A stretch of 64,000 bases of DNA, taken from Nilaparvata lugens (taxonomy: Eukaryota; Arthropoda; Insecta; Hemiptera; Delphacidae). Under the pieces are notes generated by a model. That model was not told the DNA's origin. It ran no database searches and saw only the letters and a list, made by a program, of their open reading frames with translations. Positions 32,769 through 43,757 of this stretch are shown piece by piece (positions within the stretch are counted from its first letter, which is position 1; every line of letters starts with the position of its first letter). The translations under genes were made by a program, and so were the position numbers. Location: assembly GCF_014356525.2 (NCBI RefSeq), contig NC_052511.1, forward strand, positions 51,830,068 through 51,894,067. Reading direction: 5' to 3'.

Positions 32769-33699
32769 CATCCACCTTCCTTTCACGTTTCACTTACCCA
32801 TCCTCAAAGCTTTCTCATCTTCTGAGAAAGCCCCCTCGTCTTTGGCGTGTCTTAACTACCGCTTTTCAACTTTGAGCCCGGTTCACTCTGTGTGCGAGGA
32901 GGTATAATCATTTATTATGAAACGAATTTCAATTGTGAACGAGTTATTGTGTGTGTGTGCACCGTAACTGAAGGTTGGTTAATTTCAGCAGGCGAACCTT
33001 TCTGAAGGAGATACTGAAGTTTGCTCTGGAGCCGTATATTTGTGGATTCAATAATAGACTACATTGTGTTGAATGCTAGCCTCAACTAGAATGTACATTC
33101 AATTCAATAAGGCAGTTGTTTAATTCGTGGGATTCAGAAGAAACTACATCCCCTCTTTTGGTTTACAGCAACATTTGTAAAATATCCTCAAAAACGATCT
33201 TGTACTCGTGGTAATTCATGATTCTTGGACAACGATAGTTTCACTCTCAAAGAACTCTTCAACACTATAAAAGGATTTATCACAAGCCAATTCAAACAAA
33301 AAAATTATACAATAGTAAGCAAGTAAGCAAAAACAAAGAGTTGAGGGTTTTTAAACCTCTTCAAGAATCATCCTCCATAACAGTAAATTTATACAGTGTG
33401 ATACTATTCCATTGTATAGCTATAACTCAAGCCATCAAACCATAGATATATCATAATCAGCATGAAAATATCTAATTCAATCTATCTATTTAGTTGTCAC
33501 ACTTTTATATTTCAGTCTAAATATATCTTGGAGCTGTGAATAACAAATAGTGAGTAGGTTTTTGATTTTGTATTCAATTTTTTAAATAAGTGCAATATTT
33601 CTAAAGTTTATAATTTATTGTGATTCATTTAGAGTATAAAATCAACCTTCAAAATTCAAAATTTTAAATCATTATTTCTGGACCGAAAATCAAGTGACG
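32769..33699. other. Unassigned AT-rich sequence
   Basis: No repeat of this window or protein-like frame seen. Confidence 0.3.
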
Positions 33700-33855
33700 A
33701 AGCAGTGTGTGACTATATAACCTTATCTTTTGGACAACATTCACATTTTATCAAAATTTTTGGAGAGAAATAGTACAGGCTTAGCCTAGTTTTTCCTCCA
33801 ATGTCATAATTGTATTATGATTATAGTATTTTATACAATAAATAAATAAATAAAA
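33700..33855 (+). mobile_element. Retroelement 3' end with AAAT tail
   Basis: GGAGAGAAATAGTACAGGCT and AGCCTAGTTTTTCC are shared with 39965-40118. The (AAAT)n tail begins at 33836. Same family as 3721-3985. Confidence 0.6.
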
Positions 33856-34968
33856 TAAACATTCAATTGATTTTTGCAAAAAATGAGTGTATCACCTTAA
33901 AAAAATTATATTTCAGTAAATCTGTTTTCCACAAAACTATTTTACGACATCAAAACAACAAAACGAGAGTAAATTCTCCGCTACGTAGACATTGTGTTAT
34001 CACACAAATGTCCAGATGCTCATTAACTCAGTTTATTTAATCAAACTGCTTGTTTCCTTCACTTTCATCCAACACAGGATGCAAACTCTGAACACGTCCT
34101 GTTCTACGGATATCCAGAATGTTATCTGCTAACTCAAGTGTGTGTAGCTCATGACCACCTACTCTCTCCAAACTATCTGATTGTTTGTGTTTGTGTTATT
34201 TACAGGAACTTCCAGGAATTTTTTGCAATCCTATATCCTGCAAGGTTTTAGCAAAACATCTCTTTTTAATTCCACCTTCTCAACAAGTTGTTTACTCATA
34301 AAATCTCATTAATCTTGTTTCATATTGTACTCAAATTAGATACTAAACAATAGAAAGTTTTCGAAATTGTGATTCTCCATTGAAATATTTAATGAATACT
34401 TAACAACAGTGAAGCTACAATGAAACACTGTAACAGTGAAAAAAATCTATCAATAATATTATAATATTTTCTTTGGTTCATATATGTTTAGGACTCAAAA
34501 TTGGACAGAGGTTGAGAAGTAGTGTTAAACATTACGTCTATTCTTGGACCATTTCTATAAAAACTTTGTGACTTCTATCAACAGTTTTGGGCTTCAAGCC
34601 TGTTGCTCGTTTCCCAATCATTCATAATATGAGTGATTTTTTCTAGACAAAACAGAAATAGTAGTTTATACAACAGTTTTATAATAAGAACTGAAAATTT
34701 TGAGAAGTTAACAACTACAAAATTTAGCCTATCTCGGACTATGTGTAACCTTATATTTTTCTCTCCCTATCATTTTTGATGATGTACTTGTTGTATGAAT
34801 CAATAAAGAATAATAGGGGTCATTAAAACACGAGTGGAGTTAAGACACAAGTGCTTTGAAAAACATATAAAACTGTTGTATTTACACTAGTAGTATTTTA
34901 TCTACAACTCAAACAAAGTACGTACGGTATCAAATTCCAAACTTGTTAGGTTAGAAATTAATGAACTA
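33856..34968. other. AT-rich sequence with decayed retroelement pieces
   Basis: 34480-34640 and 34735-34815 loosely recall the AAAT-tailed family (GACTCAAAATTGGACAG, CAAGCCTGTTGCTCG). They are too diverged to call with confidence. Confidence 0.3.
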
Positions 34969-35026
34969 GAGTGAAGACCACGTTATAATGGCAGTGGAGA
35001 AAGATAGGAGAAAAACGTTGCCGAAT
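34969..35026 (-). mobile_element. Family A MITE end fragment
   Basis: ACCACGTTATAATGGCAGTG followed by GAGAAAGATAGGAG matches one end of the long form. The rest is absent. Confidence 0.75.
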
Positions 35027-35150
35027 GACAGTCGTTTCTGGCTTTACATAAATGCGACGATATGAATTTTAAAATACCAATCATGTTTTTGGACTCAGGG
35101 GGCCTTGAAACGCACAGAAAACTTGTACTTAGGGTACCTTAATTTTCTCA

Positions 35151-35319
35151 TGGAGGGCAAGATTGAAGGAAGACGCCGACCTGGAAGAGGAAAACATCCT
35201 GGTTAGAGAACCTGAGGGAGTTGTTCAACATTGACTCAACATCCCTGTTCCGAGCTGCAGTCAGTAAAATCCAGATTGCATTGATGATCGCCAATCTCCG
35301 TAGCGGAGCCAGCATATAG
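35151..35319 (+). pseudogene. Non-LTR retrotransposon ORF2 C-terminus, frameshifted
   Basis: The first frame reads MEGKIEGRRRPGRGK and then hits a stop. Shifting frame at about 35197 continues TSWLENLRELFNI and AALMIANLRSG-like residues to a TAG at 35317-35319. The same order (GKI-G-RGPGRRR, SW-KNLR, MIANIRNG) is seen at 46381-46564, where the frame is intact. This is the C-terminal region that follows the reverse transcriptase domain in a family of insect non-LTR elements. It is 5'-truncated and carries one indel, so it is a dead copy. Confidence 0.75.
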
Positions 35320-35329
35320 CAGAGGAAGA

Positions 35330-36094
35330 ATTTCCTCTGGAAAACAATACTCTCCTTACCACCTATAGAGTGGGTAGGTAGGGTAGGTATAAAGTAGATA
35401 GGGCAATTGAAGTAAAGATATCGAAAAGCGAATTCATGATTAGATTCTATGTTAATGGACAGTAATTTTCCTATAGAAAATTATATAGCACATGGTTTTT
35501 TATATTTGTAACATTTTATTGTGTTTTATTTGTGTTTCGTAAATCTTTGTAATTTTGTTTTGTCTTGTTTTGTGTGTTTTTAATAAATAAAATAAATTGA
35601 AAAATTGAATTAAGAAGAAATTCATGTTGAATTTATGTAAACCTGTGTATACAATGAGTATGAAACTGACATAGGTCTGTGTGTTGGCATACTGCAACCA
35701 ATCGATCTCTGAAAAACATTCCTAACCAACCAATAACCCATGAAAATAAAACCAGAAATTAAGTTGATTTACGGTATTGAACCAGCTCTTATTCAGCCAT
35801 TAACGCGGCTTCCTTCCCTAATTGAAACGTAATTCGCGATTGAATCATCCGTATACAGACAAAAATATATATACATCTAGACTTGCACTCATACACGTAT
35901 ATGAATACATGTATAGAAATATATGTGGACTGGCATAGATGCACGTTGGATATAGGTATAAGGGTATGACTCATACGGTGGACGGTATTGTCATGTTATG
36001 TTTTATGTTTTGGCCATTCAACACGGTCCTACAATTGAACCGTGATGACAATATTACGATGATGATTTACGTATTTTGAATGAGCAATTAAGTA
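35330..36094. other. Unassigned sequence
   Basis: Contains a TTTTGT-rich patch at 35510-35580 and a (AAAT)-like run at 35580. No feature otherwise. Confidence 0.3.
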
Positions 36095-36255
36095 GCAGAG
36101 TGTGAGAGAGAGAGAGAGAGTGAGAGAGAGGGAAGAGAGAAAGAGTGAGAGAGAGAATGAGAGAGAGAGGGTGTGAGAGAGTGGAAGAGAGAAGGAGTGA
36201 GATAGAATGAGTTACAGAGAGCAGGAGAGAGAAAGAGAGAGTGAGAGAGAGTGAC
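36095..36255 (+). repeat. (GA)n tract, copy 1 of a GA-plus-flank repeat
   Basis: GAGA and GTGAGAGA repeats. The sequence to the right (36272-36400) matches 37977-38110 to the right of another GA tract. Confidence 0.9.
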
Positions 36256-36271
36256 GATGAGAAAATCAATT

Positions 36272-36405
36272 ATAATAGCTGTACATGCCGGAGTCATTAA
36301 TCTATCACCTATATTGCCGGTACGTGTGAGGGTCGTGAAGTTATGTACTGAAACTAGGTTGATAATGTCCTTACTGTACCTTACTGTTTCAATCAATGGT
36401 GAATA
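36272..36405 (+). repeat. Dispersed flank repeat, copy 1
   Basis: GAGTCATTAATCTATCACCT, ATATTGCCGGTA and GGGTCGTG, then CAATCAATGGTGAATAAC, are shared in order with 37977-38118. Confidence 0.85.
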
Positions 36406-36572
36406 ACATGTAGATTATTAAGTGAACGACAAAAAATGAACAAGAATGAGGTAGTAGGAGAAAAGGTAAGCGATGGAAAGAACAATATTGAAAATTGAAT
36501 GCTCAAACAATGAAGCTTCATTATAAACTTTGATTATTCGATATTTCGATGTAGCTCCGAATATAAGTAAGT

Positions 36573-36790
36573 AGCCGTCAGGCTCGCTTCGCTCGCCATA
36601 TCCGTCTAGCCAGGGGGCTCCGCCCTATATCGGCGTATCTTTGGCGAACAAAATTCTTCCACCTCAGCTAAACCTGTGTACTGAATTTTTTTTAAATATA
36701 TTTCCATCAATTATTGAAAAAGGTGAGGAAACGCAGAAAAGCTGAGAAAACGCTGATTTTGGCTAATTGGATGAATTGATATTTAGGAGG
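36573..36790. mobile_element. Foldback terminus plus internal inverted repeat
   Basis: AGCCGTCAGGCTCGCTTCGC at 36574 matches 25438. Beyond CCGCCCT the sequence switches to a GGCGTATCTTTGGCG block and a GAAAACGCTGATTTTGGC end. This copy is a recombinant or differently deleted version. Confidence 0.7.
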
Positions 36791-37190
36791 TCCTGAATAA
36801 ATGCATTTCAATCTTTAACTTGGTGCCAACCTAACAAAGTCAACTCATCTTAATGCCAACCTGACAAAATATTCAATTTAGTTACCAGAACAACTGTTTC
36901 GAAGAGGTACTCTCTCTAGATTATAGTTCTATATTAACATATGGTATGGACATTTCAATTATAATTTTAAGTTATTGGAATAAGAAGAATATACATGCTA
37001 AAAGAACTTTAAACCCTTAAATACCACCCTTAGAGTTAAAATATTGCCAAAAGATTTCTTAGTGCGCCTCTAAAGGGCCAACTGAACATACCTACCAAAT
37101 TTGAACGTTTTTGGTCCGGTAGATTTTTAGTTCTGCGAGTGAGTGAGTGAGTGAGTGAGTGAGTGCCATTTCGCTTTTATATATATAGAT
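36790..37190 (+). mobile_element. Family M element, copy 2
   Basis: Same block order as 25640-26060, with a longer GAGT run at 37138-37166 and a TATATATAG end. Confidence 0.85.
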
Positions 37191-37690
37191 TATCGCGGAT
37201 TTATGGCAGCCTTGAAAGATACACTGATTGAAGCTTATCCATGTTCAATAAGAGAATGTGCTACAACCCACATTGAACCTGCTATAACAATAGAAGGAAG
37301 ACATTAAGTAGTGAAATAATACATCAAATTAAAGAGAAAACATAGCTCTACAAATCTAAGGCGAGGATTAATTTTTATGATGCATTGTTGGAGAATTTTA
37401 GGCTCTGAAACATCGAAAAATAGGATTGAAAGCTGTTATTTTAACAATTTTACACTTTTAAGAGCGTATATCTCGAAAACTGTTGGAGATATTACAAATC
37501 ATCACAGAAAAATATTGTAGAGAATTTATGCCTAGTTTTTCGAGTTATATGCGAGAAACCAAAAAATGGCACCTTTGAACCACCCCCACCTCCTTATCGC
37601 AGGGGGTAGGGTAGGGGAATTTTGATATGTTTACCTCCTCACTACCCTAAACAGAACTGCGGGATCAAAAATTGTCTCCCAAACTTTTCC
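37191..37690. other. Repeat-like sequence, class unknown
   Basis: Contains GAGCGTATATCTCGAAAACT and a C- and G-rich inverted pair near 37578-37615 (CCCACCTCC/GGGGTAGGG). It reads like the interior of a non-autonomous element. No second copy in the window. Confidence 0.35.
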
Positions 37691-37754
37691 CTCTATACCC
37701 TTTTTTGAGCATTCATTGTTTGGACTACTATGGTAAAACGTATCACATGATTAC

Positions 37755-37975
37755 TGTAGATTGGGAAGAAAAAAAAGGAAGATGAGGAATTGAGGATGAG
37801 CAGCAAAGCAAGAACCAGGAGTCGATGAGAAATAAAGAGAGAAAGAAAGTATGATAGAGGAAAAGGGGAAAGAGAGGAAAAGAGAGGGAGTGATAAAGAG
37901 AAAGAGAGAGATAGTGTGAGTGAGTGAGAGAGAGAGAGTAAGAGTGAGAGAGCGATAGTGTGAGAGAGAGAGAGC
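37755..37975 (+). repeat. GA-rich tract, copy 2 of GA-plus-flank repeat
   Basis: GAAAGAGAG and GTGAGAGAG repeats immediately left of the flank repeat. The Leu/Ser minus frames are its shadow. Confidence 0.9.
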
Positions 37976-37976
37976 A

Positions 37977-38118
37977 TTAATTACGATGGCTGTACATGCA
38001 TGAGTCATTAATCTATCACCTATATTGCCGGTATGTGTAAGGGTCGTGGAGTTATGTACTGTACTCTTGTAAACTAGGTCGAGATTTGAATTGGATTCAA
38101 TCAATGGTGAATAACTAT
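37977..38118 (+). repeat. Dispersed flank repeat, copy 2
   Basis: Matches 36272-36405, with a short insertion (ACTCTTGTAA) near 38061. Confidence 0.85.
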
Positions 38119-38266
38119 GATGAGATACATGTAATAAATTCGGTAAGAATGATAGTGCGACGTAGTTGCTGATTCTCCTCTTACACCACCTTTTACAGTA
38201 GATCAGTGATTCAAGTTATCCTGTTATATCTATTATAATATCAATAATTATTGTTGATTATTTTTA

Positions 38267-38440
38267 ATGCGGATGATGCCCACATGAGCACATGCCAATG
38301 TCTACATCATGGGAAGTGTGTTGGTGAATATTGATGAAATGATCAAACGTTCATGACATCGACAGGATTCGAACCCACGAACCAGGCGGTGCTAGCAGAC
38401 TAAAGTTTGTAACGCTGCTTACCACTGGACCAACCCGGCC
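38267..38440 (-). mobile_element. tRNA-related SINE
   Basis: On the minus strand it begins GGCCGGGTTGGTCCAGTGGT, holding an A-box-like TGGTCCAGTGG. It then has GTGGGTTCGAATCCTGTCG, holding a perfect B box GGTTCGAATCC about 50 nt downstream. This spacing is that of a tRNA-type pol III promoter. The following body ends at GGGCATCATCCGCAT. It extends well past tRNA length and lacks a complete cloverleaf, so it is a SINE and not a tRNA gene. Confidence 0.8.
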
Positions 38441-38689
38441 AACTATTCTAGTGAATTATGATCTATTTTAATAAATACGTATATGATCATAATGAAACAG
38501 AATAGATAAAACGAGAAATGTATAAAGTGATCACTGTAGAGTTGATTGAGAAGAATGAAATTTTGATTGATTATTTGAGTGCTTGAGTTATGCCGATTAC
38601 AAACTAATATATTTTACTTTATAATGAGAGAGGAATATGAAAGAAATGGTGAGAGATAAACGTGGAAAAAGAGGAACCAGAAGTAAAAA

Positions 38690-39540
38690 TGAATATGGAA
38701 GCAAAAAATGAAGAAGAAGATGACAATAGGAAAGAATCAACTCAAGGGTTGTGTCACAGAAGTGAACAGAATGTAGTCTGGTGACAAAACTTTAGTTTCG
38801 TTGTTGTCTAACTTTGTTTCTGAAGCGAAGAGGAGGAAAGGAAAAACTTTCAACGGTGAGAACAGGAGGTGAGGCAGGGGGAAAAAGGTATGTGAGGAAG
38901 AAAAAAGAATAAAAAAAGAAGAAGAAGAAGAGAAAGAAAGAGTGGTGGTAGCAATATATTGGAATGTGTACTTGGGGTGCCTGAAGATACAAAACTCTTC
39001 TCACACACTGGTTTTCACCGAATCTCGACAAGAAAGGAGAGAACGAGGGAGAAGGAAAAGAATAGGGTGAAGAAGAAAGTGAATATGAAGAACAAGGAGA
39101 GAAAAGTAAGACATTGACTATTCTCACACATTGGTTTCTACCGAATCTTGATAGGGAAGAATAAAATGAGAGAGAGTAAAAAGAAGAAGATGGAAGAGAA
39201 TGAGGAGAAGAAGAAGGTGAATTTGATTAACAGGGGGAAGAAGAGAGCTGGACAGTATAAAATCAATCTGATAACAAGATAAGAAGGAAGAATAGAAGAA
39301 GGATTAGATGATGAAGAGAAAGGAGAAGAAGAAGTAGAAGATGAAGAGAAAGGAGGAGGAGGAGGAGAAGAAGAAGAAGAGGAGAATTAGATGATGAAGA
39401 CAAAGGAGAAGAAAAAGAGAAGAAGAAGAAGAAGAGGAGAATTAGATGATGAAGAGAAAGGAGGAGGAGGAGGAGAAGAAGAAGAAGAAGAAGAAGAGGA
39501 GAATTAGATGATGAAGAGAAAGGAGAAGAAAAAGAATGAG
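38690..39540 (+). repeat. Purine-rich GAA/GAG region with ~75-bp repeats
   Basis: AATTAGATGATGAAGA recurs near 39303 (diverged start), 39387, 39430 and 39505, each followed by AAAGGAG and GAAGAAG runs. At 38995 and 39119, TTCTCACACA and TGGTTT-ACCGAATCT recur as a separate short duplication. Coding is not supported. Confidence 0.85.
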
Positions 39541-39964
39541 TGGTCTAATTGGTCAATTCAATATATTCATAAAATGTATGAATTCAGGGCTACTATTTTG
39601 TGATTATAAAATAGAACTATAGTATTATTATATTGTATTCTCATTATACTATTTTATTTATTTCAAAGGATCCTATAATTCTATTTTATCAATTTATTCA
39701 TATATCTTTCACAATGAATTATCATATCTTCATTTACTTGAGCATTGAAGATGTTGATCCATTATAATTTTATGTCAAGCATTGACATTGGCCCGAATGA
39801 TATTGTAGTACACAAAATTATTAATAAAATAGTGGATGTATCCGTCATTGAAGTTTAGACTAGATTTTCATTTTTAGTCATGAGGTGATATATCATATAA
39901 GTGATCAGATGATATACCATATAAGTGATGAGATGTCTATGATACTGTTATATGTTAGATATTT
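39541..39964. other. AT-rich sequence, nothing recognised
   Basis: ATATACCATATAAGTGAT-like words repeat twice near 39890-39930. Confidence 0.3.
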
Positions 39965-40118
39965 GTGTGTGACTACATAACCTCAACCTTTGCACAACAT
40001 TAACTTTTATCAAATATTTTGGAGAGAAATAGTACAGGCTCAGCCTAGTTTTTCCTTCAAATTCATAATTATTTTATGAATGTAGTATTTTGTACAATAG
40101 ATGAATAAATTGATAATT
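39965..40118 (+). mobile_element. Retroelement 3' end (AAAT-tailed family)
   Basis: GGAGAGAAATAGTACAGGCT and CAGCCTAGTTTTTCC match 33770-33800. The tail is short and decayed (ATGAATAAATTGATAA). Confidence 0.6.
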
Positions 40119-40512
40119 AATTTGTAAGAATATTGGAATGAATTAATGCTAGGAGAAAAATCAATAATTGTCGTATATCATTAGCATGGGGAGTACTGGA
40201 AACCCAAAGAAAACTTCGAATTTCTTGGGAACACTACAATACGTGCAGTCAAAAAGTCCTCGTGCCTTGCGGCTGTTATGACATCGGGAAAATGTTCTTT
40301 TGTAGCGATTCGCCAGATACTTTCCTGCCGTAACAAAGATGTCCATGAACAGGTGAAGTGAGGTGGTGGGAGGTGGGTGACTGTGGGAGGGGAGGGGGTG
40401 AAATCGTCACCGCATGGGAAAGTCTTTTGTTTGGACAGCCGGTGTAGCTCTGTCAAACAGAGGGTGGAAAGATGGGAGAAAGGAATGAGAAGAAAAAGAA
40501 AAGCCAGAAGAT

Positions 40513-40600
40513 GAAGAAGAAGAAGAAGAAGAAGAAGAAGAAGAAGAAGAAGAAGAAGAAGAAGAAGACGATGACGATGATGATGATGATTATGATGATG
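40513..40600 (+). repeat. (GAA)n microsatellite, ~18 units, with (GAT)n
   Basis: Uninterrupted GAA triplets for about 56 bp, followed by GATGAT triplets. Poly-Lys and poly-Leu frames across it are shadows. Confidence 0.95.
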
Positions 40601-40682
40601 ATGATAAAGACGAAGGAAAAAATGAAACTGAAAATGAAGTATTTGCAAATAGGATTCTGTGACCAGGTACCTTAAACTGAAA

Positions 40683-41060
40683 AAATCTGGTGTGGCGCAC
40701 TCACACAACTTCCCTTGCCGCTATGAAAATTGATCACCTGACGCTAGTGTTCCCGCGCATCTCAAGTCTACTATTCAAAGATTTGAGCCAGCTGGTGACA
40801 GGCAATAACGCTGGAGACACACGAAGTCTGCTATCTATTCATAGTGAATCATTTAATAGAATCAACAGTTGCCAACAGTTTGCAATAATTGGATAATCAC
40901 ATTTTCTCGAATTTCGAGCTTATTTTCAATTTTAGGTGAAAATGTTACTGAACATTAATTGTAGAGATTTTCATGCTCAATCTTTTCTACTCGAAATTCT
41001 TTGTTTGAATTGTATCTGAAGCCTGATAATTGAGAATGAAATTGAGATAGAAATTGGGGT
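40683..41060 (+). mobile_element. Family K dispersed repeat, copy 1 (~375 bp)
   Basis: Shares with 62583-62955, in order: AAAATCTGGTGTGG, GAAAATTGATCACCT, GTGTTCCCGCGCATCTCAAG, CCAGCTGGTGACAGG, CAACAGTTTGCAAT and AAAATGTTACTGAACATTAA. The 68-residue frame is part of the repeat. Confidence 0.85.
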
Positions 41061-42084
41061 ACCTTAATTTTTATCAGAAAGCAATACTTATGTATTACCA
41101 TAAGTAATTTTACGGGCTAGTATTATTAGTTATAAGTAATTTTAGTAACTATTACGGGCAAGGAAAGTAAAAATATAAATTTGGTAATCTGTGATACTTG
41201 GCAAAGAGCAGTACAAAGTGAGGATATAATTATTTCAGGTTAAACGAAAACGTAACTGTAGATTCAAGACTTGAAATGGCAAGAAGTTTAAGGAAGTTGT
41301 AGTGGAGTTTAGAGGTGGTTTAAGTTGTAACCGGACTTGGAAAGTTGTAGACCGACGCGGAAATGAGGCCATCTTTCATAACACTCGCCAAGTCGGCAAC
41401 TTCAGATGTAGGTAATTTATTGTCAACAATTCTATTAAATTGTTCACTCAACACTACACGTAGAAGTTTCATGCTGTGATGGAGTACTGTAAACATTGTG
41501 ATAGAAATCACACATGTAACACGTGCATCATTTGAATACTTGTATTGAATTGTTTACATTATGATATAAGTTCGAATTATGTCCCGTGATGGGGTGATGT
41601 GAGAAATATAGAAGTTTTGATGAACAACATATTTTATTGTTTCAAAAGTGTTTGCTTTCTTTTACGTTGGCTGTTCTGTTCGCTGTTATTTATTAAATCA
41701 TTCAGAATTACACAACTCCCAGAAAAGTACCACAGGCTTATAAGCCCAGAACGGTTCCAATTCTAATTTATACAACAGTCCAAATGTAGCTAGGTTATGT
41801 GTCACTTCAATACACACAAGTTATGACTTGACTTGTCAGTGAGCATCAATATAAATGAAATCATTGAGATGAAGGTGCTTACAACTATATTTTCAGAATA
41901 ATTTCAGTTATTAATTGAATTCAATAGCATTAGATTCATCAAGCCTTCTATTAATTTTCAAACTAGGACTGAGTCTATCAACTTGTTAGTGAACGTTTAT
42001 TGGGAAACAATTTTCAATTTCAAACAAGGACTTAATTTATCAACTTGTTAGTGAACGGTTATTGGAAAACCAACTATAGAGAGA
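41061..42084. other. Unassigned sequence
   Basis: Short internal repeats at 41095-41160 (TAAGTAATTTTA) and at 41960-42060 (TTTATCAACTTGTTAGTGAACG-like, twice). No gene. Confidence 0.3.
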
Positions 42085-42250
42085 ATGTCAGACGAAATGG
42101 AACGCTATGATCGGCCGAGAGCTGTAAACAATGGGAGGAGCCAACTATGAGCCAATCACAGACTCGCTCACTGTCGGACATCTTGATTTTTACAACAAGC
42201 GCGAAGATACTCACAGCAAGAATGTTGGTGTTGATTAATTGAATTTTATG
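42085..42250 (+). repeat. CCAAT-containing dispersed repeat, copy 1
   Basis: AGCCAATCACAGACTCGCTC and CTGTCGGACATCTTGATTTT match 52990-53038 with few changes. CCAAT-box-like, but its presence in two places suggests a mobile element. Confidence 0.6.
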
Positions 42251-42394
42251 ATGTAGCTGTATGGTGATGATAGCTTAAATACTTCTTAAAACTAATCAAA
42301 GTTCAATCAATTGTTAGTTTTTGATGAATAATTTCTACAATTTTATGATATATCTGTATAATAATGATGAATTCACAAATCTCGAAACCATCTA

Positions 42395-42715
42395 TTTATT
42401 AACTTAGAGGAAAGATGGCATGAGAAGATAGTATAGATCGGTGGTGTAGATCGTTTGTGCTCCAAATTTCAAGCCAATTTTTTGTTAACTCAAGCCACCG
42501 ATTACTGTCGACTACTATAATAAGACTACATATATTATCACTGATGTTTTGGCTGAGTGAGAGTGTTAGAACGGCACAGTATGAGAGACTACCAACATCA
42601 CGTAGCTATACGAAAAAGAACTACTGGGGCTATCGGCTTAACAGTGAAATTTGGAACATAAACACCCTATATCATCGGAAATCTTCTTATGCTATATTTT
42701 CTCTATAATATTAAT
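42395..42715. mobile_element. Diverged relative of MITE at 42897-43172
   Basis: GAGAGTGTTAGAACGGCACA and GTATGAGAGACTACCA correspond in complement to GGTAGTCTCTCATATTGTGC at 43018. TTCTTATGCTATATTTTCTC corresponds to the right arm of that element. Confidence 0.6.
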
Positions 42716-42881
42716 CAATATTGGTTTGTGATTAAATCTTTATAAATAATTTACATAATTACTTCTTTGGTCTCCATCCTACTTGAACTGTTGATAAAAC
42801 TATAATAAACTGTGATGGTATCTCACACTTTTACAACAGTACACACGATTTTAATGCTTGTCGGACGCGTTTTGTGGCACT

Positions 42882-43351
42882 ATAATAATAATAATATCAT
42901 AGAGAAACAATAGCTTAATTAGATATCCCATGGTATAGGGCGTTTATGTCGCAACTTTTACTGTTATCTCAAGCCGATAGTTCATGTAATTCTTTCCCGT
43001 GAAGCTGTGTGACACTGGTAGTCTCTCATATTGTGCCGTTCATACACTCTCACCCCAACAAAACAGTAAAATTCGACGATAATTAACAGTAATCGGCTTG
43101 AGATAACAGTAAAAGTTGCGACATAAAAGCCCTATACCATGGGACATCTACTTATGCTATTGTTTCTCTATGATAATATCGTTGACCTGGCTGGCTCAGG
43201 TCTGGTGTCAGAGTTTGCAAGTCACAACTGATCAATTTCAGGGCCTCTGACATGACCTAACGACTGCTTTTTAGGCAGCCGGGACCGACGGTAAACGTGT
43301 CCATCCGAAAAACGGTAGTGGTCCGAGATAAATATCTTGCCCGGGCCTGGA
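42882..43351 (-). mobile_element. SINE (family F) with 11-bp target duplication, MITE in tail
   Basis: TTTGTGGCACT flanks it exactly at 42871-42881 and 43352-43362. On the minus strand it reads from CCAGGCCCGGGCAAGATATT through GGTCCCGGCTGCC to an (ATT)n tail, and it is the longest family F copy here. A 276-bp MITE sits within the tail. Confidence 0.9.
42897..43172. mobile_element. Palindromic MITE in SINE tail
   Basis: Left arm TCATAGAGAAACAATAGC and right arm GCTATTGTTTCTCTATGA are complementary. CCCATGGTATAGGGC and AACTTTTACTGTTATCTCAA also pair with the far arm. Both edges adjoin ATA-rich SINE tail sequence. Confidence 0.9.
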
Positions 43352-43392
43352 TTTGTGGCACTGAGCCACATCGTCTGTGTACAAGAGTATCT

Positions 43393-43757
43393 ATACTGAG
43401 GTCCACGTTATAATGGCAGTGTTTGATTAACAATGCAATTGCTATCCTTGTCTATCAATCAACAAAGAGAATAATGCTATCACTCTTTCTCGCTTTGCTC
43501 TGTCGCCAGATCTTCATTTAACAATGAATAATTAATTAAAAAAAATATTCCATCTTGATTATGAAAATTCATTATGAAATTATTGAAAATATAATTTATT
43601 GCTTGATAAAATATAATTGATTATTTTAAACGAGAATGAACAGTTAATATCACATCTTGTATCAGCTACCGTCCATAGAATACATTGACAAGACAGAGGA
43701 TCGGCAACGTTGTTGTTCCATCTTTCTCCACTGCCATTATAACGTGGACCTCACTAT
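43393..43757 (+). mobile_element. Family A MITE, intact long form (~365 bp)
   Basis: Best-preserved long copy: inverted termini TGAGGTCCACGTTATAATGG and CCATTATAACGTGGACCTCA with flanking TATA. The interior has the AATTAATT and GAATGAACAGTTAATATCAC blocks used to recognise other copies. Non-coding. Confidence 0.9.

Noticed and set aside
38360..38440. Possible tRNA gene on the minus strand (A-box-like and perfect B box)
   Set aside because: No acceptor-stem pairing or full cloverleaf, and the homologous unit continues into a SINE body.
40472..40675. Lys-rich nuclear-protein-like frame
   Set aside because: Poly-Lys comes from the (GAA/AAG) microsatellite, with no coding text on either side.
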